This document shows, piece after piece, positions 7,459 to 16,409 of a DNA stretch of 64,000 bases (its first letter is position 1; the number at the start of each line of letters is the position of its first letter). The DNA is from Sutcliffiella horikoshii (GTDB lineage Bacteria > Bacillota > Bacilli > Bacillales > Bacillaceae_I): the NCBI RefSeq assembly GCF_020524325.1, contig NZ_JAIVKY010000009.1:62001-126000 (forward strand), in the 5' to 3' direction. The position numbers were made by a program, and so were the translations under genes. The notes beneath the pieces are model-generated. The model saw nothing but the letters and a program-made list of their open reading frames with translations, did not search any database and was not told where the DNA came from.

Positions 7459-10400
7459 ATGCGAAAGCCAACAATTAAAACTTTTTTTATAGCAATTATC
7501 GCCGTTTTCATGCTTGCCACTTCCCTTTTTCAAGGTCAGGCACTAGGAGCAAACACCCAATCAACGACAAACAATGAACCAACCATCATCAACGATCAAC
7601 TGGGAACCGAGGACTCTAAAATCACCCTAATAACCGGTGATATCGTTCATGTAACTGCTCTGCCAACTGGAAAGAGTGTCATAAATGTAGAACCTGCCGA
7701 AAACAATGGTGATGGCATTCGTGTCATCACAGTCGGTGACGATACATATGTGTATCCGAATGCCGTGATGCCTTACTTGGCAGAAGGAAAGCTTGATCAC
7801 AACCTTTTCAACATTACAAAACTAATAGAATACCAATTTGATGATAAAAACAGTTCTACTGTCCCTGTCATTGTCGAATACGAAGAAACGAAGGCAAGAG
7901 CCGCTTCCACAAAAACTGCTCCAAAAGGCGCAAAGAAACAACGTGATCTTAAGAGTATCAACGCTGCTGCTTTAGCAACCAACAAAGAGGAAGCCAAAAC
8001 TTTCTGGAAAGATGTACAGTCAAAAAAGACGGACCCATCAAAACCAGAATCCATACAACTTAACTATGCAATTGAAAAGATTTGGTTAGATGCTCGTGTA
8101 GAAGCTACCCTTCACCAAAGTGTTCCACAGATTGGAACACACACTGCTTGGGAGTCAGGTTTAACTGGGGAAGGCATCAAGGTGGCCGTCCTTGATAGTG
8201 GAATTGATCCTACACATCCTGACATCGCTCCTCAACTGGATGAAGCAATAAGCTTTGTACCTGGAGAAGAAGTTTTAGATAAAAACGGACACGGCACACA
8301 TGTTGCTTCTACTATCCTTGGAACAGGCGCTGCTTCTGGCGGCCAACATAAAGGTGTTGCACCAGATGCTAGATTGCTAGTAGGAAAAGTGCTTGCTGAT
8401 TCCGGATCTGGTCTTGCATCATGGATCATCGAAGGAATGGAATGGGCAGCTCAAAATGCCGATGTAGTAAACATGAGTCTTGGTAGCCAATCCGGTAGTG
8501 ACGGCACGGACCCTATGGCACAAGCAGTTAATACCCTAACAGAAGAGCATGGAACATTATTTGTTATTGCAGCAGGTAACAGCTACGGTGAAGGAACAGT
8601 TGGATCCCCTGGTGCAGCAGATGCCGCACTTACAATCGGTGCAGTGGACAAGTCAGACAGACTGGCCAGTTTCTCCTCCAAAGGTCCAAGACTTGGTGAC
8701 ATGGCATTAAAGCCTGATGTTTCCGCACCTGGAGTAGGAATCATGGCCGCGCGTTCTCAATACGCATCCAGCACAGGTTCTTACACTAGTAAAAACGGTA
8801 CATCCATGGCTACACCTCACGTAGCAGGAGCAGTGGCTATTCTTTTACAACAAAATCCTGAAGCCACTCCTCAAGAACTAAAAGAAACAATTATGAACAC
8901 AGCGAAAAAACTGCCTAACTACCAGCCATACCATATCGGGACTGGGCGCATTGATATCGTAAAAGCATTAAATACAGACATTAGAGCAACAGGTTCCATT
9001 TCATTCGGCTTCTTCCAATGGCCACATGATGAGGCCACTCCTGTAGAGAAAACAGTAACGTACACTAATGAAAGCGACCAAGACATCACCCTTGACCTTG
9101 AAGCTACTTTTGCAGATGCAAATGGCAATGCAGCTCCTGAGGGCATGCTGACACTGGCACAAACAACCGTTACTGTGCCAGCTAATGGGACGGCTGACGT
9201 CAAAGTAACAGTAGACCCTGCACATGGAGAAAGCGGTCAACGATACCAAGGTCACTTAACAGCCAGTGCCAACGGGCAAGAACTGGTGCACACGACAATG
9301 GCCACAGTCAAAGAAGATGAGCGATACACATTAACCTTGAATGCGACCGACCGTGACGGTTCACCTGCCCTTGCATATGTAGTCCTATTCACAGAAAACA
9401 TGCGACCAGAATCGATTGCAGTCCCAGGAACAAGAGAACTTCGTTTGAAAAAGGGTACTTATTCTGTCATGTCCATGATGGACGTGGATGTAAATACAGA
9501 CCATCAGGGCGTTGCTCTTGTAGGGGAGCCGGAAGTGGTACTTGATGGACCGAAGACAGTGGAATTGGATGCTAGAAAAGCCAATAAAATCACAGTGAAG
9601 GTCCCTAAGGAGACAGAACCGGTTCATCAGCGTATGGAATATTACCAGACAATCGGCCAAGGAACTGTCCATAGCGTCTATCTGATGCCTGTATGGGTTG
9701 ATCACCTATATGCTGCACCAACCGAAAAAACAATGTTTGGTGAGTTTGAATTCTTAACGCGCTGGCGCTTGATAAAGCCTTACCTGACCATGGCATATAA
9801 TGGTGTAGAGCTTGATGATATTGTGATGCCTGGAAGTACTCTTCTGGAAGGTAAGCATAACCTAGATACAATCTACGCAAAAGAAGGAACACAGGCTGAT
9901 TATGAAGGCTTAGATGCACAAGGAAAAGCGGTGGTGGTTAATCGCAGCAAGACAATCAGCACTTCCGAACAGGCTGCTGCAGCTGTTGCTGCCGGTGCGA
10001 AGCTATTGATTATCGCCAACTACGAAGATGTGGAATATAACACTGTGGTTCGTATACCTGGATATACAGAGGTACCTATTACTGTAGCTGCGATTAGTAT
10101 GTCAGAAGGTGAAAGGCTAATTAACACGATTAGTTCTGACAATGTACAACTTCATACAGAAGGCACTAAAGACACTCCTTATGTCTATGACCTAGATTAT
10201 GTTCATCCAGATTTCGTTCCGACTTCATTAGCTTACGAGCCGAAAAACAATGAACTTGCTAAAGTCGAAACAAATTACAACTCTCATATTGAAACAGATG
10301 GTGGAGAATTCCGATTCGACATGAGACCATACACAGTTCGTGCTATTGGTTTCCTAAACAAGATTTCCTTCCCTACCACTAGAACCGAATATGTTTCTGC

Positions 10401-11205
10401 TACAAAAGATACGTATTGGTATCACCAGGCAAATATCCTAGATGCATCATGGGAAATCCGTCAACCTCTAGCAGAATATGAAAAGGGGCAAAAACTTGTA
10501 GAAAACTGGTTTTCACCTGTGGTTCGTCCTGCATTAGGAGTTGGGTACTGGACTCCAAATCGACAAAATAATTATTTGCAATTTAACATACCGGCATGGG
10601 GAGATGCAGGTATAGGGAACACTGGAGGAAAAGGTTATAGTCACTCTGTACAAAACCAAACAAATAAATTGTACCTAGGTGATACATTGGTAAAAGAAGG
10701 GAAAGGTCAATCTATCCCTGGCAGCATAATAGCTCCGGAAGAACCTACCCAGTACCGCCTAGTAACAGAAGCAAAACGAGATGCAGAACGCTGGAACACA
10801 TCTGTTCGTACGCACACGGAATGGACTTTTTGGACAGAGAGCCAAGGAACATCGAACTCATTCCTTCCATTACGAACATTACTTCCATTCCTTACATTGA
10901 ACTACCAAGTTGAGACAGATGTAAATGGAAATGCACAATTGAACCCACCTACGGAACTTGTCATCTCTGTAGCAAAGGTACAAGATGCCATTGGTTACGG
11001 AGAAGTAGACGGTGCAACACTTGAAGTGTCATTTGATGAAGGATCAACTTGGAAAGAAGTGAAATTGAACCGTAATGGCGACACTTTTACCGCTTCCATT
11101 ACTAATCCAAAATCAGCTACAAGCGTCTCCCTTAAAGCTTCCGCATGGGATGACAAAGGCAACAAGATTACACAAGAAATTATAAAAGCATACGGACTAC
11201 AATAA
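7459..11205 (+). CDS. Large secreted subtilisin-family (S8) serine protease
   Basis: 1248 residues from the ATG at 7459, chosen because AGGAGA lies 6 nt before it; the in-frame ATG at 7453 abuts that site. A signal peptide (about 1-30, ending QALG-AN) and a propeptide precede the S8 domain. The catalytic residues are present: Asp246 (VAVLDSGIDPTH), His278 (NGHGTHVAS), oxyanion Asn374 (AAGNS) and Ser449 (GTSMATPH). The remaining ~700 residues are beta-rich repeats and a PA-like segment (AAAAVAAGAKLLIIANYED) seen in Vpr-like and cell-envelope proteinases. No LPXTG anchor is visible, so the protein is probably released or loosely wall-bound. It should degrade extracellular protein. Two HTH-TPR regulators lie convergently downstream. 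Confidence 0.92.
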   Translation: MRKPTIKTFFIAIIAVFMLATSLFQGQALGANTQSTTNNEPTIINDQLGTEDSKITLITGDIVHVTALPTGKSVINVEPAENNGDGIRVITVGDDTYVYPNAVMPYLAEGKLDHNLFNITKLIEYQFDDKNSSTVPVIVEYEETKARAASTKTAPKGAKKQRDLKSINAAALATNKEEAKTFWKDVQSKKTDPSKPESIQLNYAIEKIWLDARVEATLHQSVPQIGTHTAWESGLTGEGIKVAVLDSGIDPTHPDIAPQLDEAISFVPGEEVLDKNGHGTHVASTILGTGAASGGQHKGVAPDARLLVGKVLADSGSGLASWIIEGMEWAAQNADVVNMSLGSQSGSDGTDPMAQAVNTLTEEHGTLFVIAAGNSYGEGTVGSPGAADAALTIGAVDKSDRLASFSSKGPRLGDMALKPDVSAPGVGIMAARSQYASSTGSYTSKNGTSMATPHVAGAVAILLQQNPEATPQELKETIMNTAKKLPNYQPYHIGTGRIDIVKALNTDIRATGSISFGFFQWPHDEATPVEKTVTYTNESDQDITLDLEATFADANGNAAPEGMLTLAQTTVTVPANGTADVKVTVDPAHGESGQRYQGHLTASANGQELVHTTMATVKEDERYTLTLNATDRDGSPALAYVVLFTENMRPESIAVPGTRELRLKKGTYSVMSMMDVDVNTDHQGVALVGEPEVVLDGPKTVELDARKANKITVKVPKETEPVHQRMEYYQTIGQGTVHSVYLMPVWVDHLYAAPTEKTMFGEFEFLTRWRLIKPYLTMAYNGVELDDIVMPGSTLLEGKHNLDTIYAKEGTQADYEGLDAQGKAVVVNRSKTISTSEQAAAAVAAGAKLLIIANYEDVEYNTVVRIPGYTEVPITVAAISMSEGERLINTISSDNVQLHTEGTKDTPYVYDLDYVHPDFVPTSLAYEPKNNELAKVETNYNSHIETDGGEFRFDMRPYTVRAIGFLNKISFPTTRTEYVSATKDTYWYHQANILDASWEIRQPLAEYEKGQKLVENWFSPVVRPALGVGYWTPNRQNNYLQFNIPAWGDAGIGNTGGKGYSHSVQNQTNKLYLGDTLVKEGKGQSIPGSIIAPEEPTQYRLVTEAKRDAERWNTSVRTHTEWTFWTESQGTSNSFLPLRTLLPFLTLNYQVETDVNGNAQLNPPTELVISVAKVQDAIGYGEVDGATLEVSFDEGSTWKEVKLNRNGDTFTASITNPKSATSVSLKASAWDDKGNKITQEIIKAYGLQ

Positions 11206-11211
11206 CAAAAT

Positions 11212-11250
11212 AGTGGAGCATGGAATCTTACTTAGATTCCATGCTCCACT
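11212..11250. terminator. 17-bp perfect hairpin, bidirectional terminator
   Basis: AGTGGAGCATGGAATCT pairs perfectly with its complement across TACTT, between the stops of the protease and the convergent HTH-TPR gene. It is A-rich on the left and followed by AACTTTTATT on the right. Confidence 0.75.
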
Positions 11251-11273
11251 AACTTTTATTAATAATAGCTTTC

Positions 11274-12518
11274 TCACACAAACTGATTATTTCGCCTAAA
11301 CTTATTGATCACCGGCCCAGCAAAGCGGTTTGCTTTTTCCATATCATCCTTCTCCATATAATAATCAAAAAGAACGACCGTATAGTGCTCCACAAGCAGC
11401 ATATAGCCTTTTTCCTTAAAGTATGGAAATGCTTCAACTTCCAAATATTCGTAATATTTCTCTGACTGGTTCGAAAGATAATAATAATGCATCTTGAATA
11501 TGTGGATAAATATAGAAGCATTTGAAGACTGGGATAAATTCAACCCTTGATCCACGAGCAATAAAAGTTTTTCCTTAGACGTCTTTCCTTCTTTTGTCAA
11601 AGCATTCACGTAGCCTTCTAAAGAACTTAGGTAGTTAGGATGACTCATTTCTCTCGCATCCATTGATTTTTTATAAAATTCACTGGCTTTTAGGTAATCA
11701 GCATTTCTTAAATAGAGATAGGCAACATTATGATAGAGCATCGCTTTTTGATGTTCGAGCCCATAGTCTTCCGTCATATCTATCAATCTATGATATTCTT
11801 TACTCAAGGTAGGATGGTCTTCCGATTGTTCTAATTGAATGACCATGAGCATTTCTGCTTCAATGATACGGGAGAAACTGCGTATTTTTGTGAAATACTG
11901 AAGTGCTTTATTTGCATGAAAAAATGCCAAGACTCTAGAATTTAACGAATGGTAAGCAAGGGCCAAATCATAATAGTACTCTTGATTAGGATAGCCTTCA
12001 AGATTAATCTCCTTCAAGCATGCAAGTGCCTCCACGTAGTTGTTCTTCACGGATAAGTGGTAAACTCCCCTAACATGTAGCAACAAATTCTTTTCATAAG
12101 GTGTTAAATCTGTCCAAATCGACATTTCTTCTATTAAACCGTCCAAGGTTCCTCCTTCACCAACATATAAATAGTATCTTGCAAGGATTAATGTATACAG
12201 GCGATAAAAATCCTGCATGTGTAGAAGGTTGAAACCTTGGAGTTGTAGTTTGATAGATTCCACCCTCGGTTTTAGCTTTTTTACAATAGCATTATCCCAC
12301 TCTTTCAACAGCTGTTCGATCTCCCTATAATTCTTTATTTCCGCTTCCATCTCGATTCCCAAACGCTTACATAAAAAATCAATGGTTTCATCGGAAACCT
12401 CCGTCAATCCCCGCTCTATCTTGCTTATATGGGTACTGGAACAAATTCCATCTCCTAACTCCTTTTGCTTTAACCCCTGAAATTCCCGATAAAATTTAAT
12501 AATCTTACCTTCCAGCAT
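11274..12518 (-). CDS. HTH-TPR (RRNPP-like) transcriptional regulator, paralogue 1
   Basis: 414 residues from the ATG at 12518, chosen for AGGGGATGACAGC ahead of it; an in-frame start at 12542 lacks such a site. An N-terminal Xre-type helix-turn-helix (KIIKFYREFQGLKQKELGDGICSSTHISKIERG, about 4-36) is followed by ~350 residues of helical TPR-like repeats, for example AMLYHNVAYLYLRNADYLKASEFYKKSM. This is the architecture of RRNPP receptors such as PlcR and NprR, which bind short secreted peptides and often control secreted enzymes. A close paralogue lies 156 bp upstream and a secreted protease downstream. No pheromone gene is recognisable next to it, so peptide control is inference. Confidence 0.8.
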   Translation of the reverse strand: MLEGKIIKFYREFQGLKQKELGDGICSSTHISKIERGLTEVSDETIDFLCKRLGIEMEAEIKNYREIEQLLKEWDNAIVKKLKPRVESIKLQLQGFNLLHMQDFYRLYTLILARYYLYVGEGGTLDGLIEEMSIWTDLTPYEKNLLLHVRGVYHLSVKNNYVEALACLKEINLEGYPNQEYYYDLALAYHSLNSRVLAFFHANKALQYFTKIRSFSRIIEAEMLMVIQLEQSEDHPTLSKEYHRLIDMTEDYGLEHQKAMLYHNVAYLYLRNADYLKASEFYKKSMDAREMSHPNYLSSLEGYVNALTKEGKTSKEKLLLLVDQGLNLSQSSNASIFIHIFKMHYYYLSNQSEKYYEYLEVEAFPYFKEKGYMLLVEHYTVVLFDYYMEKDDMEKANRFAGPVINKFRRNNQFV

Positions 12519-12640
12519 GCTGTCATCCCCTGTGAAAATCATATAATTTTTTTATTATCCTACCACAGTTCGTTTACAGGGGACAGACAGCTTCTCCCAA
12601 TTGAAACAAGTCAGACATATGACTTTGACAAAATGAAAAA

Positions 12641-12664
12641 GCCCGCATACCTCAGAATGCAGGC
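12641..12664 (-). terminator. Terminator of HTH-TPR paralogue 2
   Basis: On the minus strand GCCTGCAT pairs with ATGCGGGC (one G-T pair) and is followed by TTTTTC, just after the stop of the 12675 gene. Confidence 0.65.
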
Positions 12665-12674
12665 GATCTTATTT

Positions 12675-13901
12675 CTATAGATATAAAGATACTTCCGTCG
12701 CCTTTTCGTGTTTATTGCTTCCCACATAATGAAGAAACAATAGCTTCCCGTACCGTTTCATCAATGGGACATGTTTCCCGGAATAGAATTGCGGGAGCGC
12801 AACTTCTTCCATGAATGTATAATACGTTTCATAATCTTCTTCCACCCGATATCTCAATAATTTAAATAAAGTAATATGTAAAGTATTCCTACTTTCTTTT
12901 GCTTTGTTCGCACCATCCTTGATGAGTCGCTGAAGAACCCGTTTTTTAGCAAGTTTCCCTTCCATACAACTATCAATGAAGTTATACAGTCTAACCAAAT
13001 AGCTGTTTGAGTTTTCGTCCGCAAGTGCCAGTGCTTCTTCAAAGTAAGACTTGGCCTCCTCAAATAATCCTCTGTTATAATATTCATACCCAAGATTATT
13101 CATTAAAAGGCCCTTATTTTCCTCCAACCCGTATTGCTCACAATTACTGATCAAATCCTTATATCTGCATACAATATAATGAAAATCACTATACAAATCC
13201 CCACTCAACTGTAATAACATTAACGCTTCGGCCCTATTCGCTTGCATATAATTGTTCGTTTCCTGAAAGTGCTGCAGTGCCTTGTCAACATAAAAGAAAG
13301 ACATCACTTTGGAATCAATTAAAAAGTAGGCAGTTCCTAGGTGAAAATAATACTCCTTATTTCCATACTCTTTAATATCGATTTGATTTAACACACTAAT
13401 AGCTTTCTGGTGGTCTTCGATATTAAATGAGGCTAAATAGTAGATCCCCTTCACATGAAGGTATAAATTATAATCAAATGCCAGCATATTAGGGTAATCT
13501 TTTTCTACTTTCCTAATAATCTCGTATGCTGGCTCCAATTCATTTCGAAATAGATGGTACCTTGCAATCAAAAGTTGATGGCGGGCAGCGTATTTAGAGG
13601 CTTGGACAATAGTTGACTCTTCAAGCCTTTCTTTCAACTTCTCAATCTCTTTTTTCTTCCGAAGAATAATCGCATTATGCCAATCTCTCAGAAATTTTTT
13701 AACCTGTTGCAGATAGGCCAACTCTTCGTGTATATCTATATTCAACCTTTCAGAAAATAAAGCAATAATCTCTTCAGAGAAAGCTGTCTTTCCACGTTCA
13801 ATTTTACTCACGTGCGTCGTCGTACATATTCCTTCTCCTAACTGAGACTGTGTTAGTCCAGCTTTTTCTCGATAAAACCTGATAATTTCTCCCACGACCA
13901 T
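12675..13901 (-). CDS. HTH-TPR (RRNPP-like) transcriptional regulator, paralogue 2
   Basis: 408 residues from the ATG at 13901, which has AAAAGGGGACATAAAC before it; an in-frame ATG at 13925 is less well placed. The DNA-binding domain (EIIRFYREKAGLTQSQLGEGICTTTHVSKIERG) matches paralogue 1 almost position by position, including the rare GIC(S/T)(S/T)THxSKIERG stretch. TPR-like helices follow, for example LLMNNLGYEYYNRGLFEEAKSYFEEALA. A hairpin separates the two genes, so each probably has its own promoter. The tandem duplication suggests two receptors with diverged ligands. What they regulate is not shown by the sequence. Confidence 0.8.
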   Translation of the reverse strand: MVVGEIIRFYREKAGLTQSQLGEGICTTTHVSKIERGKTAFSEEIIALFSERLNIDIHEELAYLQQVKKFLRDWHNAIILRKKKEIEKLKERLEESTIVQASKYAARHQLLIARYHLFRNELEPAYEIIRKVEKDYPNMLAFDYNLYLHVKGIYYLASFNIEDHQKAISVLNQIDIKEYGNKEYYFHLGTAYFLIDSKVMSFFYVDKALQHFQETNNYMQANRAEALMLLQLSGDLYSDFHYIVCRYKDLISNCEQYGLEENKGLLMNNLGYEYYNRGLFEEAKSYFEEALALADENSNSYLVRLYNFIDSCMEGKLAKKRVLQRLIKDGANKAKESRNTLHITLFKLLRYRVEEDYETYYTFMEEVALPQFYSGKHVPLMKRYGKLLFLHYVGSNKHEKATEVSLYL

Positions 13902-14149
13902 GTTTATGTCCCCTTTTGGCTTCAATTAGCTAAAATTGTTGTATTTATAGAATTAAAGAAAACTTGCCAAATCCCTCTTGGGGTTATTTTTCGGGAAATA
14001 AGTCATGAAAATGACGAAAACCAACCTTTTTTGCCATTACTCTATGTCGAATTAATCCAAGCAATAGGAGAAAAGTCGGAAGTTAAGGGGTGAAAGTTGG
14101 GGGAATTTGCGAATACATCAAAAAAAAGAACCCAAAAACCTTGATTAAG

Positions 14150-14398
14150 GTTCCAGGATTCTATTAAACTTCCTGTGCAACGAATTCGATACTCATCCAC
14201 ATTCCCAATCAAAGGCAACACAGCAACCGTAGCACTAACAGGAATTATAGGTAAGTTAAATGCTCTACCCGTTTCCTTTGCGAACTGATTAGCTCGTCCT
14301 TAAAATGAGAATAGCTCAAAAAGAAGTTATTTAAGAAGTAATCGATATAAGGAAGTGTAGCTATCTTTGCCCACTCCCTTTTATCAATTTTATAATTA
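14150..14398 (-). pseudogene. Decayed RsbR-type STAS-domain gene
   Basis: On the minus strand one frame gives DKREWAKIATLPYIDYF then FLSYSHFKDELISSQRKR, like the end of an RsbR N-terminal domain. A one-base shift then gives NLPIIPVSATVAVLPLIGN followed by VDEYR, the hallmark start of the STAS domain in RsbR and its paralogues (xPVIPV...AVLPLIGxID). The frame then runs into non-STAS sequence. Start, most of the STAS domain and the phosphorylated Thr region are missing, so it is a stressosome-gene remnant. A short hairpin (AACCTT/AAGGTT) with a T-run closes it near 14120-14155. Nothing else is visible in the 486-bp gap. Confidence 0.6.
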
Positions 14399-14411
14399 AT
14401 TTGTTTAAATC

Positions 14412-15401
14412 TTAACTTCTTGCTTTTTTTATACCTTGATAAATATCGGCTATTGATGAAATCAAGAATATTAATACTGCCAACCTGAAAATCATATTTA
14501 GTTGGTACGTTAAACCAAACATTTCTTCAAAATAGTGAAAAAATGCTGGATTAAACACTGCAAGATTGTGAAACACGAGAATAAATACAGCAAGCGATAC
14601 AGCATGAACAATGGCATTTGCTATAACAAGTTTCATGGTCCAATGACCAAGTCTCCATTTATACGCCACCAGTCCAACCTCCACCATCATCACTACAATC
14701 ACCAGTGCCCAAAAGGAAATCAATTGGGATTGATTGAAAAGTGGCGTCACAAGTGTCAATCCTTCTTCCCCTTTTTCATAAATACCAAGAAGCTTATTGG
14801 CATTAAAATAACCAGCTACCCAAATAACCGTCCAAATTAAGCTGCCCAACAACTCTATTTTTCCAATAGCTTTCCTTTTTGGAATATAAGGAACATCTTT
14901 TAAATCATCAGGGGTCCATTCCTTCCACTTTGATGTGATTGGATTGGTATTATTGGAACTATCATATCTTTCCACCATTGCAAACGTCACCGTTATCCAG
15001 AAAAACGTCTGAACTCCTGCACTAAGACTGTTCCATACTCCCTCTCCAATCATCCCAAAAATAACAGGGAAAATTTCTCCTTCACCACTATAAGAAAGAA
15101 TGCCAACGAAGGTCACCACGCAAAAAGAAATAATCATTGCGAGTGGAATAATGAGCTTCAACAAACTTACATACACATCAAAAAACCGCGGACCTATCAA
15201 ATGCATAGGCTTATCTAAATAACCGCTGGCAAGCTTTGCTGGATGGCCAAGCTCTGATAGCACTGTTTTTACATCTTCTTCCTCATACCCCTCTGGAAGC
15301 ATATCTTCAATGGTCGATCTCAGTTCAAGACCGATATCTTCCTGTTGACTCTCTGGCAGCCTGCGAATCACCTCCTGAACATACAACTCAATCAGATTCA
15401 T
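14412..15401 (-). CDS. HAAS-domain membrane protein paired with PadR
   Basis: About 329 residues from the ATG at 15401 (GAGGGG is 10 nt upstream); an in-frame ATG at 15410 is possible. The first ~65 residues form the helical HAAS/permease-prefix domain: YVQEVIRRLPESQQEDIGLELRSTIEDML followed by VLSELGHPAKLASGYL. About six membrane helices follow. Such proteins are typically encoded after a PadR repressor, and here the reading frame overlaps the end of the PadR gene. Family knowledge suggests membrane sensing or envelope stress; the actual ligand or partner is unknown. Confidence 0.8.
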   Translation of the reverse strand: MNLIELYVQEVIRRLPESQQEDIGLELRSTIEDMLPEGYEEEDVKTVLSELGHPAKLASGYLDKPMHLIGPRFFDVYVSLLKLIIPLAMIISFCVVTFVGILSYSGEGEIFPVIFGMIGEGVWNSLSAGVQTFFWITVTFAMVERYDSSNNTNPITSKWKEWTPDDLKDVPYIPKRKAIGKIELLGSLIWTVIWVAGYFNANKLLGIYEKGEEGLTLVTPLFNQSQLISFWALVIVVMMVEVGLVAYKWRLGHWTMKLVIANAIVHAVSLAVFILVFHNLAVFNPAFFHYFEEMFGLTYQLNMIFRLAVLIFLISSIADIYQGIKKARS

Positions 15402-15741
15402 TCTCCTCATTCCCCTCTTTTAGTAAAATTGCTAGTTCCTGAGACGTTTTCTCCCATTCTTTTCTTAACTTCTCGAGGATCTCGATTCCATAATCACTTA
15501 AAACATAATACCTCCGGGGCCTGCTTTCCGTTTTGTCCCAGCTGCTGGTCACAAGCTCCTGCTTCTCCAATCGCCTGAGTAACGGATATAGCGTACTCTG
15601 CTCAATAGTAATTCCACTTTTCTCAAGCAATTGCACAAGTGAATAACCATATTGCGGAGTTCTCAACTGACTTAACACCGCCAACGTCAACGTTCCCCTT
15701 CTTAATTCCGTTGTCATCGACTGCAACAATCCATCGCTCAT
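15388..15741 (-). CDS. PadR-family transcriptional regulator
   Basis: 117 residues, a standard short PadR (subfamily 2). The winged helix is clear: GTLTLAVLSQLRTPQYGYSLVQLLEKSG, then STLYPLLRRLEKQELVTS and RPRRYYVLSDYG. The start follows GAGGTGAGCAA. Two perfect ATACT-N11-AGTAT inverted repeats lie directly upstream (15758-15804), fitting negative autoregulation of the padR-HAAS operon. Confidence 0.9.
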   Translation of the reverse strand: MSDGLLQSMTTELRRGTLTLAVLSQLRTPQYGYSLVQLLEKSGITIEQSTLYPLLRRLEKQELVTSSWDKTESRPRRYYVLSDYGIEILEKLRKEWEKTSQELAILLKEGNEENESD

Positions 15742-15757
15742 TTGCTCACCTCTTTTA

Positions 15758-15804
15758 ATACTATATGTCGTACAGTATCATTTATACTATGTATCATACA
15801 GTAT
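15758..15804. promoter_or_regulatory. Tandem PadR operator (two ATACT-N11-AGTAT palindromes)
   Basis: Two 21-bp inverted repeats, 15758-15778 and 15784-15804, share ATACTAT...TACAGTAT and are spaced 26 bp centre to centre, so they lie on nearly the same DNA face. They sit between padR and the divergent ferritin-like gene and could control both. Confidence 0.65.
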
Positions 15805-15904
15805 GAAGGTGAGGATAGTAAAGCCACTCTTTAAAAATGTACGTTTACACCACTTTTTCTTAGGCGCATATACTGTGTAATTAATACATTTAGGAGGTTA
15901 CACC

Positions 15905-16363
15905 ATGTTTTATCCTTATTTTCACCGCCAAACCCCTGATACTTATGGAGCAAAAGGGGCCCTTAATGCTACTTCATTAACGCTACCTGACATACTTACC
16001 TATGCACTGCAAGACGAATATTTAGCTCAAGCACGCTACAACCGGATCCTTGGCACCTACGGTTATATCCGTACTTTTGCAAGAATCCAAGAGGCCGAGC
16101 TGCGCCACATTAGTGCCCTGCTGCCTTTATTCCAACAATATCAGGTCCCTGTTCCGCCAGACATCTCTCCACAGTTCGTCACCACACCGCCAACGATTAA
16201 AGATGCTTATGCAGCTGGCGTGGAAGGCGAAATCGAGAATATTGGTATGTATGAAAAATTCCTAGCTTTAGACATTCCAAATGATATGAGAATTGTATTT
16301 ACCAGGTTACGCGACGCTTCTGTCAATCATTTGGCTGCTTTCGAGAGAGGGCTTGCGAGGTAA
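15905..16363 (+). CDS. Ferritin-like protein (DUF2202-like)
   Basis: 152 residues starting after AGGAGGTTACACC. The central region has ferritin-type helices with spaced carboxylates and histidines: YALQDEYLAQARYNRIL, FARIQEAELRHISALLPLF, AYAAGVEGEIENIGMYEKFL and SVNHLAAFERGL. The E...ExxH...E...H pattern is expected for a di-iron four-helix bundle. The N-terminus (MFYPYFHRQTPDTYG) has no signal peptide. The reaction is unknown. Neighbouring PadR operators may influence its expression. Confidence 0.75.
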   Translation: MFYPYFHRQTPDTYGAKGALNATSLTLPDILTYALQDEYLAQARYNRILGTYGYIRTFARIQEAELRHISALLPLFQQYQVPVPPDISPQFVTTPPTIKDAYAAGVEGEIENIGMYEKFLALDIPNDMRIVFTRLRDASVNHLAAFERGLAR

Positions 16364-16409
16364 CAGGAAAAGGGAATCAGCCATGACAACTGATTCCCTT
16401 TTTCCTAAC

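Noticed and set aside
12590-12656. Minus-strand 24-codon frame (MRAFSFCQSHMSDLF...) as pheromone gene of the HTH-TPR receptors
   Set aside because: No spaced ribosome site, no signal peptide, and it overlaps the terminator hairpin.
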